From: Synanceia verrucosa
Lineage: Eukaryota; Chordata; Actinopteri; Perciformes; Synanceiidae
Assembly (NCBI GenBank): GCA_029721515.1
Contig: CM056563.1
Coordinates: 21,910,954 to 21,974,953, forward strand
DNA length: 64,000 bases
Direction: 5' to 3'
The position numbers were made by a program, and so were the translations under genes. Numbering within the stretch: position 1 is the first letter of the stretch; the number at the start of each line of letters is the position of its first letter. The notes under the pieces are model-generated. The model did no database searches and was not told where the DNA came from. It saw only the letters and a list, made by a program, of their open reading frames with translations. Shown piece after piece: positions 24,433 to 36,900 of this stretch.

Positions 24433-27400
24433 AGAAACACATACAGTCTAAACCACACAAGTTACTACACAGTTAGTTGTTACTTTTCAGGCAGCTTGCA
24501 CAGACAAGCTAACGACTAAACTGCATCGTATAGAAGCACCTGCCGTGGCTATATGATGAACTACAGAGCATGCTCAGTATGTGAGTCATCATCACAAGAT
24601 GCAGTGCACTAGAGAGTTTTTCTTTTTTCTTTTTTTTTTTTTAATGCAAACCAAAAAGTAAGAAAATAAACCACCTTGAGATTTAGTGTAATCTGAAATG
24701 ACCTGATGGTGAACTCTGCCACAGTCTAAAGCTGTCTGCTGGAGCTCAGATGAACAGAGGCACTGTGGGAAGGTTTTGGCAAGTACGGCTGTCCGGACTG
24801 TTTCAGAGCTCAGTGTAATTTAAGTCAGAGCACTTTGGCCTGTAACACGCCCTGTTGTTCCACTGGGGCTGACAGCAGAGATGGTTTATCAGACTGCAAT
24901 TAGACAGAGGATGTGACCATGCCTCCATCAGTTAAAACCCACTACTGATGAACCCCAAACAATGACGAAAGAAGCTGTTTTGTCTTGAAATGCTGTAAAT
25001 ACTGTCGATGCACAGTGATTGAAAAGTGATGTTTTAAAGATCTGGTCATTTCAACCTCTGGAGGAGTCATATACAAAGTCACAATAAAGTATATAGAGTA
25101 TAGTCTATAGCCTTGGTGTCTGCACTTAATGAAGATAACAATTCATGAGGAAAATGCCTCAAGTAATGCTTGAAGGCATTTTCTTCATGAATGTCTTTGA
25201 AGAATTTCTCTGCAGGGAGATTGGAAAAATAAAGATTTCTTATACAGCACTGAGCCATTAATATAGTAGAAGGTCTGCTAAACAATGTGATTTTTTTAAT
25301 ATGTAGAGCAACATTGTGGAGAACAGAATGCTAAGAAAAGTCTTATTTCTCCAGAAACACCAAATGTGGATTCCACCTTTACACCCAGCGATGGATGTGA
25401 TAACTCCACGCTTTATCTCTGGGCCAGGTAAGTGCATTAGGCATTGCACAAATGTCTGCTGAAAGCATTTGTTTTCCATTAGCATACCAAATATAATCAG
25501 AAATCTGCTGTTAATGCACATGTGAAGGTAAGCTGAGCGACAAAATGCACCAAGAAAAGTCAAGAACTCCACCCCACGCCCTGCAGCAGTGCATCCTGGG
25601 TATGAACAGTACATTTAATTAGATGTGTCAAGAGTGAAAGACAGTGTTTGGCGACTGAAAGCAACTGAGTGTGCTAACATGCTAAAATTGAGTTTTATCT
25701 TGAGATAGACACTGTTAGTTATCACACTACTGCACAATAAGCAATCCCACATATACATCCTAGATCATATTTATACCACTGTGTGTATTATAAATACTGG
25801 ATTATGGATTCATATCTGTATATAACAGTCTGTTGTCTGTTAGTATAACTTCTCTCTGCTGGCTGATTGTGCAGCTGTGACAACATTAAGTATGCTCATA
25901 TTATTAATACTCATTATATTATTTGTTAATACTCTCAATATGAATCTTTATATAGCTTTAGTATATTAATACCATATTTCACTATCTGTTAAATTGTATT
26001 CATTCTATTCTTTCAATCTGTATATACTCATCTAGCTTAACATTTTGCAGCTCTGGTTGAATGCTAAACTAGATTATGAACAATCTGAAATTAGAAACAA
26101 GAACATTACCAAGTAAGTTTGCACAAACAGAGAATTTAACTTGGTGACTTAGTGCATGACATATAGACATATAAGCATAAACCTATATACATATAAGCAT
26201 GTAAATGTAGTGTAGAGATAAGAACTGAAGATGATAAAGTGACTAAGAATAAATATGAATGCAAAAACTGATAATGTTGTAAAAAAGCAGAGACAAAACC
26301 AGTGCAATAACAATACAGTTGAATTTCATGTAAAAAAAAGTCTAAATTAAAAAAACACTAGCTTGTGACTGAAATGGCTTTTGTCTCCTTGATCTGTAAT
26401 TTACAATGCTCTTGTCAAATTGGAACAAAAGATGATAATATTCATATGCAGGTGTGTATTCTCAGAATAGATTTTTTTGAAGAAGAGAGATTTACTGTAG
26501 AAGTTTGGTGACGATGGTCCAGGCCGGTTATAGTTGAAAACAGTGTGGTGAGTCATGAGTAGTGGCAGTGACGGAATGAGGATAAAATGGAGGCAGACTA
26601 GAGTTACACTGCTTTTAACCCATAACTCCAGGCTACAACCCTGAATTTCATCATCGCCATGTTGGACACAACATGACGGCCCGATATAAAGCCCCCTGAC
26701 ACAAGAAGATTTCTTCTCCTAACTCCAGTGTGTCCTATCGGACAATAAGGAATACATGAAGCCATTTTGAAGTATTCAACAACAAGATAAAAAGAGTGTC
26801 TAATTGCAGTTTGTTCACTTATGTTGCATAGATGATGCTTAGTTATTCACTTGTATATATGATGGTTTTTTTTCCACTTGGTTGTTTTCCTCAGGTTGTG
26901 GAAGATATATTCTAATGAACCTGCATGGAATAAAGGAAGAATGGCTTGTTGAATTATGTTATATTCAGCAAATTATATTTAAAAAATACAGGCAAAAACA
27001 ATGTTTTATGAGGATAAAAATCCAACTTGTTGTCAGCAAAGGTTTCTGTTCTGTAGCTGTGCCTTTTGTTGACAGAAAGGAGTGTGGTGAGATAGGAGCA
27101 AACGGGGACAAAGTGGGGCATTTAAATTAATAACAAATTATGGCTAATTGTAGGAGCCGACAGCTATTGAATTAGTTCGCTATTAAGCTTGTTCCTGTGT
27201 AATGTACAATTTCACATGATTTATAGCAGCGATCATTTGCACTGATGAGATCATTTTGTAAATGAATAAAGTGTGTGTGGATGTTTGCCCCTCATGTGTG
27301 CTCTGGTCTTTATCGGTCATTCCTCGCAAACACTAACGCCCTGATCAACCCTCGGATCCTGTAACAAATAAAAAGGCTTTTGGAATTCTTGCATAGCTGT

Positions 27401-29879
27401 AAAAATTCCTGAGTGGGCTGTTTAAAACGAGATAAGTTATCAGTCACTTCAGCTAATTATTGTAGCTGGAAAGCTGTTCTTGAATTGCTGAACTTGTTTG
27501 CACAACTCAGCAGGGTCAACTGTCAGGATGACTAATTGATGCTGGGATTGACAGTATTGATTTGTTTGTTCTAACATTTCAGATCTCAGTGGAGATGGTT
27601 TTAACTGTGTCCCAATTCAGGAGCCGCCTCCGTCGATATTCACATTTCCAAAACCGAATACATCATAAAAGGTCGACAAGGCCTGGCAGCAGTTTGGCTG
27701 AATTTGGACGACGTCATCTGTGGCTCTCAGTCAGTTACCTGCATATTGTTGAGGAGGTTTTGTTAACTTGGAATATATTATATAGACATGCCATATTTGT
27801 CAGGGATTTGTGATATGATGACACCTAAATGCTGAACTAGTTTTGGTGTTGGTGACACTGCACCAAAACAGGAAAAGGCACTTATTGAGGTGGAGTCATT
27901 GACTTTATATTTAAGAAAATATTCATGATAACCACTGATCCATCATCTATTTCATCTTGACTATTGTTTTTTGCACTCTAACAATAAATATTTTACAAAT
28001 AAGTTAGAGATGTTATACGGATGAAAAATATGGCCAACTTTATGATTGCTTCCATCACCAAAAAAAATCTAAATCAGTGTATTTGTTCATGGTGTTTCTA
28101 GGTGTAACAATCATTACACTCAAATATCAACATGACTTTTGAACGTTTACTATGATCTATATCAATTATGAAGCCCATGCACGCACTAGTAAATTGATAT
28201 ATTTCTCTGCAGTAACTTACATGCAGTACACAACACATCTTGTAATTAGCAAAAACAAGTCTATGTATTGAATTCTAAGTCATGATTCCAAAGAAAGACA
28301 GTGATTGTTCCTGTGTGGTGTCCATTACCCGAGTAGCTGTTTCACTGCAAAGTCAGAACAACGAGTCTATTAGTCAATGGGCTAACCGAGGAGAACAAAC
28401 AAATGGCCTCTGTTTTGAATGGCGATCATGATTCCCATCGCACTTTGCTGCAGCTGTATTGTCTTCCTTGTTTTCGAACGTCTGGAGAGTCGATACTGAG
28501 GTGAAATGATAGATACTATCCTTTTCTTGATCAATAATTCTGCTTCGCTCTGATGTTGACCAGGCTGCCACACAGTGGACTAATTAGATGATAAAAAGTG
28601 ATGGATGTGAATTAAATTCAGCTGGCCCTTACGAGAACTCCTTTGGGCTTTGTCCCATTTCCAGGTGACCTTTTTGCTCCTAACTTTATTGTAGGTGGAT
28701 GCAGTTATATGGATGTTTGTGATGCAGCCATTGGCCTGTGTTGCATTGATTCACTGAACAAAAACAAAAAAAGATAAATGTAGAGATAGATTGATAAAGA
28801 ATTTTGCAAAAAGGGACAATGGGCCAATTTTCACATCCTACCTATATGAATAAAATAAAGCAGGGATACCTATTGATCCTCACTTCAAAACACAAGATAA
28901 TGAGATTTCACAAATTTGCTCCCAGATAAGTCACAGTGGCTTTGCTGCAAGAAAAGGGACAAATTATCCCTACTGGAGATGGTTGTGCCAGGAAATCCAA
29001 TAACCTCTATGAGTGGGTCGTGTGTTCAATAGCATCCTATGAGGACGTGAGGACCAGTCGACCATTACTGGAGGGAAAATGAAGAAGGTGTAAATCAAAG
29101 AGGCAGCATAGAGTTCGCATGGGTCGCATATTCCCAACACGATCAGCTAGAGGCCACTGGAAAGCCCTTACACTGTAACTGCAGAGTATTTTTAATATGG
29201 CCTATTTTACCATCAAGATGTGGTACAGTTTGAATATTCTAAGAATATTTAGTGTCGTTAAAAATGGATGACTTGAAGAAAAATATCTCAGGGGGGAAAA
29301 GCATTTTTTCCTCACAACACAAAAAGAGCAATACTCTGTTTGGGAGCAAAAACTCATTTCATGAGTCTCACAATCTCCTCCCCTCATCTCCTCCCCACAC
29401 TTCCTCAGCTGCTCGGTGACAACACCTTGCTCTCCAGCCAAACCGGTGAACCCAAAATAATGTTTTTACTCATATTTTGCATTATGAATATTGAAAATAT
29501 AAATGTTTAGTCAGTGTCCCAAATATAAAGATACCATCTATTTTGATATGACCTTGGCTCTTTCGTTGTGTCTCTTTGTGACGTCTAATCAAACAGATTG
29601 CAGAGGATTTGGTGTTTTTCCTCATATTTTTTATCCTGTTTTCTATTTTACTCATCCTCCCATTGTGCCACTGTGCTATCTTTAGGGTGTTGATGTTACA
29701 CTGATGCAATGTTTTGCCTACTGTGTTTTTTTTTTCTTTCAGCATGTCAGAGCACATCCAAATGGTGGGTACAATTAGAGCAATTGTGAACTTGTTCGGG
29801 TGGATGCATCATCATAAAAAAATGTCTTGAAGTTTAACTTTCCTCTAATGACCTATCAGTGGAAAATGTCTTGAATTGA
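24433..29879. other. Intergenic AT-rich segment without recognised genes
   Basis: No exon or complete repeat could be supported. A 15-base poly-T-rich run lies near 24620-24643, and the stretch 25700-26350 is very AT-rich. A possible old transposon piece near 27600 is listed among rejected items. Confidence 0.45.
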
Positions 29880-30300
29880 TGACATCCATTTGCCCTTTCC
29901 ATAACGTGGATCGTCCTGGATATAATGTCCTGCACAGAGTTTCTGTGAGGCCGGTGCCGCCTGATCTGGAGCGAGCTGCCGGCAGTCTCCTGAGTCGTTG
30001 TTCCTGAGTTAGCAAGACGTCCCCCGGTGCCTCCCAGGTGTGGCTCCCTCAGCATAATTAAGGTGGGATCTGCCAGGGCTTCTGGGCCGGGGTCATTCAT
30101 CAACTGGATCACCCGCAAGATTAATGTGCACTTGCTGCAGCGCTCCAATGGATTGCTGCCACTTGCCGAGATCATTAGCGTTGGCCTCCGTATGACTGCA
30201 GAGGGCTCCGCTCAGTGGCTGGGGAGATTTGCAGCTTTGCATACTAAATGAATAGTCCATCATTGCCTAATTAAGGGATTATTGAAGACACTTGTGTCCA
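29880..30300. promoter_or_regulatory. Candidate conserved non-coding element / enhancer
   Basis: A GC-richer, non-repetitive block in AT-rich surroundings. It has several homeodomain-type cores: CATAATTAAGG at 30053-30063, AAGATTAATGTG near 30117, GATCATTAGCG near 30170, and CCTAATTAAGGGATTATTG at 30267-30285. CAGCTG-like and GCAGCGCTCC motifs lie between them. Open frames exist on both strands with no protein likeness. Calling it an enhancer is inference from composition and motif density; cross-species conservation is not visible here. Confidence 0.35.
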
Positions 30301-30684
30301 GTCCCCGGGACAGTAAACCATAACTGAAGGGCAAACTAGATAGATTAGCGCCACCTGCTTAGTAGCAAAGTGCAAAGTAATGAAAGTGCTGACAAAAGTA
30401 AGCTCAAAGGAGAACGAGGGGGAAGTGCGTCATTACACAACATGTAAATCCCCAAGGCGTTACGCTGTTTAAAAACTCACAGTTTTTATGACGTAAGGAG
30501 TCGAGATGGCAACATTTCACCATCCAAGCAGAGTTTGACTAATATTGATCCTGCTAATTATGCTCCGCCACTTTAAAAGCAGACAGAGATGAGGCCTTAC
30601 ACTGCACCTCACAGTCTATGCAGAGCTTTAATATTACTAATCTGATGACTAAAGAGCAAAAACATCCGAACTTTAATTGATAAT

Positions 30685-30735
30685 AAAATAGAAGGATCTT
30701 TATTGTCATTATACAGTTGTACAAGGAAATTGTCT
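30685..30735 (-). mobile_element. LINE-type 3' terminus (remnant)
   Basis: The minus strand reads CAATTTCCTTGTACAACTGT followed by ATAATGACAATAAAGATCC, the wording typical of 3' ends of fish non-LTR retrotransposons. Only this end is recognised; no reverse transcriptase frame adjoins it. Confidence 0.4.
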
Positions 30736-30770
30736 CTTCTCCCTTTTCAGTGCCCAATGATAAAATAAGT

Positions 30771-31006
30771 ATAAAAAATGAGAAATAAGTAGCCTATATA
30801 AATCTTATTTTGTAGATACAAAAATGAGCATAAAAATAAGTATAAAAATTTGTCTTATATACAAATGCAAATATGAATATGAGTATGGATAAAAAATGAG
30901 AAAAAGTATGAAAATAAGTATAGAAATCTTAGATTGTAAATACAAAAATAAGCTTAAAAATAAGTATGAAAATTTGTCTTTTTACAAATGCAAATGTAAA
31001 CAAGAG
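30771..31006. repeat. Tandem duplication, two units of 118 bp
   Basis: The unit starting ATAAAAAATGAGAAATAAGT at 30771 recurs at 30889. Shared order is ATAAAAAATGAGAAA, then TACAAAAATAAGC, AAAAATAAGTATGAAAATTT and ACAAATGCAAAT, with scattered substitutions. It is very A-rich. Confidence 0.7.
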
Positions 31007-31117
31007 ATTTTAAGAAAATGTATTGCACTGGATGCATTCACACTGTATTGTTGGATAAATAAATTAAATTTTGTAATAAAAATGCTAACAGTAAACAATT
31101 AGTAGCCATCCGATGAC

Positions 31118-31427
31118 TGGAAGTCCAATGTTCACTCCTTTAGCGGATAGTCAGTTTGAACCCTGGCTCCTTCAGTCCATGTGTCAAAGTGCCCTTGGGC
31201 AAGATACTAACCCCAAATTGCTCCCAAAGGCTCAACCATCGGTGTGTGAGAAAGCATTGGTTTATATCCTGGAGAGCAGGTGGCAGCCAGGCTCTGGCGT
31301 CACTGTATGAGTGTATGAATGTGTGAGAGAATGGAGGAAATGTTGGCATGTAGTGTAATGTAGAGTAAAGTGCTTTGAGTGGTCGGAATACAAAGGCGCA
31401 ACTCAAACGCAATCCATTTACCATATC
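31118..31427 (+). mobile_element. SINE-like fish repeat (GTGCCCTTGGGCAAGATACT type)
   Basis: It contains AGTTTGAACCCTGGC (B-box-like), TGTCAAAGTGCCCTTGGGCA, ACCCCAAATTGCTCCC, ATCGGTGTGTGAGAAA, and a 3' part AAAGTGCTTTGAGTGGTCGG ending near CCATTTACCATAT. This order is that of a very common percomorph dispersed repeat. Ends are approximate; no target duplication was seen. A GT microsatellite follows at 31445-31463. Confidence 0.7.
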
Positions 31428-31713
31428 TTCACCAGTCGCTAACAGTGTGTGTGTGTGTGTGTGGTGCTGAGCAGGTAGTGTATAATGGGTTTCAGAGTGT
31501 TTTCAGTTAAACACTGATCAGTCTCAGCTGCTCAGGAAAATATCACATTTCTTTACTGGCCATTTATTCCATTAATATCACTGAGGTGTCATGCTGGGCA
31601 AAAGTATACTGTCTGATTTTGCTTGATGACAATAGAATAGTAAGAGCATGCAGCCTTGGAAACAAACATACAATCAGCTAAAGCTGCTGGGTTGGGATTA
31701 TATTGATTAAAGG

Positions 31714-31970
31714 TTAACTCTTTGAGTGCCATTAATGTATTTCAACGTCAAAGTGTTTTTTCAGCAGTAGGTCGCCGATTGCGATCTCCCACAGCCTGTG
31801 AGTAATGTTGGGGCTTCTGGGAGATGTAGTCAAATCATAAAGAGATGGTATACGCCACAGAGATCAAAACAGGAAGTGGTGACGATCAAGATTAGAGAGC
31901 AAAGCAAACAGAATCTGGACAAAAAGTGGTGATTTTGGTTTTATAAAACAGCTGGCACTCAGTAAGTTAA
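31714..31970 (+). mobile_element. TTAA miniature element, copy 9 (central deletion, both ends intact)
   Basis: It is bounded by TTAACTCTTTGAGTGCCATT and TGGCACTCAGTAAGTTAA. About 200 bp are lost between TGGTGATTTTGG and TTTTATAAAACAGC. It keeps CTTCTGGGAGATGTAGT at 31814-31830. Well-preserved tips make this a good short derivative. Confidence 0.9.
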
Positions 31971-32151
31971 AGGTTATTTACATTTATTGGGCGGATACCT
32001 TTATCAAAAGCACCATCAACCACCATAGGAACAACAGCTAGGTGTCCTCAAAAATACAAAACTGATTATCATTTTCAATAAAAAAAAAATGACCAGAAAT
32101 GATGAGCTTCCACTTGCTGTGTAAACCATTATATAGTTTCACACTGAGAGG

Positions 32152-32167
32152 GGAGGGGAGGGGAGGG
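32152..32167. repeat. GGGGA-type short tandem repeat
   Basis: Repeated GGGGA units (AGGGGAGGGGAGGGGAGGG). A GT/GAGT microsatellite lies nearby at 32772-32795. No other feature was recognised between 31971 and 32953. Confidence 0.6.
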
Positions 32168-32953
32168 CTGAGCATAGCTGTTCTGGCTGTAAGCCCTCCC
32201 TGTACATGAGGCTTGTTTTTCATTGACTGTGTCAGGAATCAAGAGGGCTAATCCCTCAGAGACTTCAGATGAAAGTTTCAAAAGAAATAATGAAAGGCGT
32301 ACCGCCTGAGGGTGCATATCGGGGTGAACGTACAGCAAGCTGGAGAGAACAGCAGCGGCGCACGACAAGCAGCAAAGGAAGAACATAACAGCTTCCCTCG
32401 CTGCCACCCCCACCAGTCTAACTATAAATCACATATTCTGTCTCCAAGACATAAACAAATACACAGCAGAGCACATCAGAAACTTGGCACAGCATGAATA
32501 CTTATAAAACGTAACATTTTGCAGCTTGTACTTTTAAAATATCTGAATGATTCGTGAAAATGACTAGAGACGTTATAAAAGGAAACAAGAGGCCACAGAT
32601 TTTTTTTCTTTTGGCTTTGTATCAAAACATCTTCTTCCAGTATTAAAAAAATCTTCCAACATGAGGCATTTGCATATTTTGTGACTAAGACTTGTAATTA
32701 CAAGGATGTGCTGTATATGATACAAAGCCATTCAATCTGATCTGGCAGTAATATTTGGAAAAGGTCCTTTTGGTGTGTGTGTGTGTGTGAGTGAGTGCCA
32801 TGTGGAATCTGTCCACATTGTTAGGTAGCTAGATATGAAATGTTGGCTTCACACTCAGGGATAAATTAAAACAACATATAAACCTGTAACCTGATATATA
32901 ATTCTGCTATTAAAACAGCGATATTTTAGTTGACTTAATATATAAAATTGATT

Positions 32954-32985
32954 TTAACTCTTTAACTGCCATTGACATATTTCAG
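32954..32985 (+). mobile_element. TTAA miniature element, copy 10 (solo left tip)
   Basis: TTAACTCTTTAACTGCCATTGACATATTTCA is the left tip of the family; after that the sequence diverges. It is short, so less certain than the others. Confidence 0.5.
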
Positions 32986-33102
32986 GCCTCTGATCTAATC
33001 TAAAACAACTTAAATTAATACTGTATTTAAATGTTGAATACTAGTGTGGTGTGTGTTTTTTTATATTTGTTTATATTGTATTTGTTTATATTATGATCAC
33101 TA

Positions 33103-33391
33103 GGGCGGCACGGCAGTGTAGTGGTTAGCACTGTCGCCTCACAGCAAGAAGGTACCGGGTTCAATTCCCGGCCATTTCTGTGTGGAGTTTGCATGTTCTC
33201 CCCGTGTCTGCGTGGGTTCTCTCCGGGTACTCCGGCTTCCTCCCACCATCCAAAAACATGTATGGGGATTAGGTTAATTGGTTAATTTAAACCGACCATA
33301 GATGTGAGTGTGAATGGCTGTCTGTCTTGTCTTGTCTAGGGTGTACCCTGTCTTTCACCCTAAGACAGCTGGGATAGACTCCAGCCCCCCA
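33103..33391 (+). mobile_element. tRNA-related SINE, 3'-truncated
   Basis: Same family as the copies at 2905 and 48313. It starts GGCGGCACGGCAGTGTAGTG, with GTGGTTAGCACTGTCGCCTC and the B-box-like GGTTCAATTCCCGG. It proceeds to GACAGCTGGGATAGACTCC and then stops; the GGATAAGCGG tail is missing and another element begins almost at once. Confidence 0.85.
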
Positions 33392-33394
33392 ATG

Positions 33395-33772
33395 AGACCT
33401 ACCTCTAATTTGATGGAAGATGGACGGCAAGGTCCATCTTCCATCAATACCCGCCAGATGCACCTGCTGCGGCTCCGCCCAGACAGCTGGGATCGTGAGA
33501 ACGAGATCGTACTGATTAATGATATATGTATCATGTATAATCGCACGATACAGTGGGTTGTATCGGAGCGTCAGTTAAAGAGAACCACCCTGTGTCCACT
33601 GAGAAGAAGGAAATTGATTGTAGGATCCACAGTGAACACGGAATATTTTATTTTTAAAGTAAACCGCATGTTTTATTTTGTGTCTGTACATGACTTCCTG
33701 TCCCACACAATCTGCTCCATGCTGAATTCATGTAACGTCGGACAAAAATAGAACGTCAGCGGTGTTCAGTAG
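33395..33772 (+). mobile_element. Unnamed TIR element, copy A
   Basis: It is homologous in inverted orientation to 38155-38658. Shared stretches include CCATCAATACCCGCCAGATG, CTGCTGCGGCTC, AGTTAAAGAGAACC, GTGTCCACTGAGAAGAAGGA, TGTTTTATTTTGTGTCTGTA and GTCGGACAAAAATAGAA. The right end CAGTAGAAATTAGGGGT corresponds to the other copy's terminus. A 145-residue open frame across this copy and the SINE has no protein likeness. Confidence 0.7.
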
Positions 33773-33999
33773 AAATTAGGGGTTAATGTGTTACTGCTGA
33801 TGATGTCACTGGTGTGTAACACACACCCTCCACCTCGGGTAAACACTGTTAGCGCTACCAGCTCTGTCGCTAATATTTCTTGCAGCTGTTTGCCCTGTTA
33901 GCTGCAAGCTGTAGTGAGTTGGTGGAGGCAATCCTTTTTAGATTATAGCAAAGCCACTTCCCCAGTTATTTTACTTTTCTTGACACCTAACTTCTATGC

Positions 34000-36900
34000 T
34001 TGAGATATATCATGTTCTATCCCAAACCTCAATCTGTTACTAGACCTAACCAAGTAGTTTTATTGCTGAAACATGGCAGGGCACACTGAACGCTTCACTT
34101 ATAGGACAATACACAAACCTCTAGCGATGTCATGGAAATGTATGAGAATATGCCTGGTATTACCTTTGGTAATGCAGATGTTATTTGGTACTAAACTGAT
34201 CCTTGCATCAGGTTGACCATACTAACACCATACGTTTTCTATCAGAAAAAAAAACAGCCCACCAAGAGATGAGTCAGTGTCAGATGTTACTGATTTTCGC
34301 CTCGGTATTACCTCCAGTTGGCTTTATGATGTGTTTCACAAACAAATCATTCTTGTGGCCTCAACTCCTTCAGCAGATGAGACATGTAGACTCTGACCTG
34401 GGGGCTTGAGCTGCATAGACTGCACACCGTTCCTCTGAAATGACCAAATTAGAATGCCATACTGCTCACGAACCATGTGCAGTGAATGGAGAAGACCCCT
34501 AATAGTGCTGGCGGAGAAATACATCTGCATTCTGCTGGTCATGCATATGTAAATCTCTTTTTCCCCTCCACATAGAGATGATTTGTAGGTAGGGCCGGGC
34601 AACTTGGCCAATAACCCTTACAATTATTAATGTGCAAATAAGATTTTTTGAAAGATGCCGTTAAGTCATATTTCTTTATGTGGTGAGATCAGTTTGGCTG
34701 CTCATAATGGTTGGTAACACTGCTGCCAGCCACAGGCAGAGCAGAAAAGCCATACAGAAGCTTCACGCATAACTCATAATTGACCTTATAATGGATCCAT
34801 TCAGCTTACTTCAGATTACTGTGTTCACAATCACTTTAAAATAATTAAATGAGGGGTAAAACATGTTGTCCCTACCTCTAAACCAAAAGTGACTAATATT
34901 TCTTCTTTTATGGCAACAGAGAAAAGCACTGGGGATTATAATTTACCCACTAGTCCAGTGTCATGGCCACCTTGATCAGTACAAAGGGAGTTCCTGCTGG
35001 AAACAGGTGCAGTGTGACTCGTCCCATTACCTGCTTTCAATCAAATGCTTCTATAATATCTCATTATGAAGAGAGTCTCTGTCTTGTTGGATATGTTGCT
35101 GGGAACTCAAGGACATGCAGAGTTGAATTTACTGCAATTTGAACACACAATATTAAGAAACTTTGAAGAAGCGATAGCAGCAGTGAGGGTGGGGCCGTTC
35201 GCAGTCGACCTTTACAGACCCCAGCTCATTGACTGCTGGATGCTGGAAATACTAATGCTACAACCAAACTCTTTTTCTCTTCTCCTCTCAATAAACTGTT
35301 CTCATCAACACTGATGTCAGCTCGCTCCAAATGGCCACTGCACTAGTTCTGCTCTGTTCTGCTTCCTGAAGTGGTTTCAGTATAAGAACTTTTATTTTCT
35401 CAACCCTGAGCAATAATGCTGGTTAGCATACAAATTATAAATATAAAAACATGTTTTTAGAGAACATGCATGTTTTCCTGGCGCCTCTGATAGAACAAGC
35501 TGGAGATGCTCTAAAGATTTCAAACAGGATCTCATCCTTCCATCTATTGGTCAGCTGGTCCAACATGGATTTCAGTTAAATTAGTTATAAATATTCATAG
35601 TGCCCAGAAGCAATCAGCAGCTCATTTGTGTCACAATGTTCAGTGCTGATATCACTTTACAAACATAGTTTCAACTTAACTATGTAGTTCTTTCCTAAAC
35701 CTAACGCTTCAAGTGACACCAAGGATAACTATGGTGGGCTGTTAGGATGAGAGCACTGATGAGAGCTAAATTGTCTGCTACATAAATCTAAGTATAACAT
35801 GTAGCTTCTATTATATACAGTCATGTTTTGTGGTTGCACATCATTAAGTAATGTTATTTTAGCATGATGATAGCATGAATAACTTAATTTATGTTAACAG
35901 AACCGAATGCATTTTGGGTAAGATAGTAAATTGCATGTACAACTCCAGAGCAGAAGGTGGCAGTAGTGTGCGAGCCGGGAGTTTTAGAAACTTTATTTAA
36001 TGAAGTTCAGCACAGTTCAAAACACATGCTGAGAATTTACAATGTTTGCTGAGGAAGACGATAAGATAAGTCCTTTACTTAACTTAAAATAACTTTGACT
36101 TCAAAATAAACCACTGCACAGAAATGTCACAGAACTTGTTATTGTCCGCTCTATAATTTTGAACCATTAATTTCATCACTGAATGTTTTCATAGCAGCAT
36201 TATCTGCTATGGTTAGCTACTTAGCATTTGCATTGCTTGTTAAATGAGCGTATTATAATTTGGTGAAAATAACTTTCCAAATTGTTCTGCATGTTCACCC
36301 AACAAATGATTATTATGTTGGATTTAACTCTCATAACTGAGTAATAGTAACACCAACACCTTATGTTGACTCAGCACATTTACATTTATGTCACTCAACA
36401 AAACAATTTCTTGCTATAATAGCATATTATAATTTGGTGGAAATAGTTTGCATATTTTTTTATGTTCACCCGAGATATGATTATCTTGAGTGTGTTTGTT
36501 GAAAGCTTTATTGATTAATAAGATGATACCTGTTTTATCAGACATGACAACGACTGAAAAAACATAGATGAAACACATTACTAATTTTTTCGGATAAAGT
36601 ACCAAAAAACAAGCACAGTAAATAAATAAATGACAAGAATAATACACTGATAATGCACGGGTTAATATCTGTGTACGTAGATCAGAAGCTGCATTTCTGC
36701 CGACTGAATCTGCCCAAAAGTCGGCATGCCGGTTCTGTCTGAAAGCCAGAAATCAGCTGCACATTTTCATGCACACGAAGAATAGTGGAGGCAGCTGTCT
36801 CTGATTCTCCACCTGATTTACCAATAACTGACATGCAGAGCCAGTTCCCATAATTATTCTGCTCTGCCGCGCTGCGATTTAGTTTCACATATTGCATCAG

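Noticed and set aside
27595..27760. GTGTCCCAATTCAGGAGCCG-containing stretch resembling a fish DNA transposon end
   Set aside because: Only one possible end, no inverted partner or target duplication found, so support is too weak.
33314..33751. 145-residue open frame on the plus strand
   Set aside because: It begins inside the SINE and crosses the junction into a TIR element; it is not a host gene.
34590..34620. TAGGGCCGGGCAACTTGGCC, resembling a hAT-like tip
   Set aside because: A single short tip with no flanking duplication or matching end.
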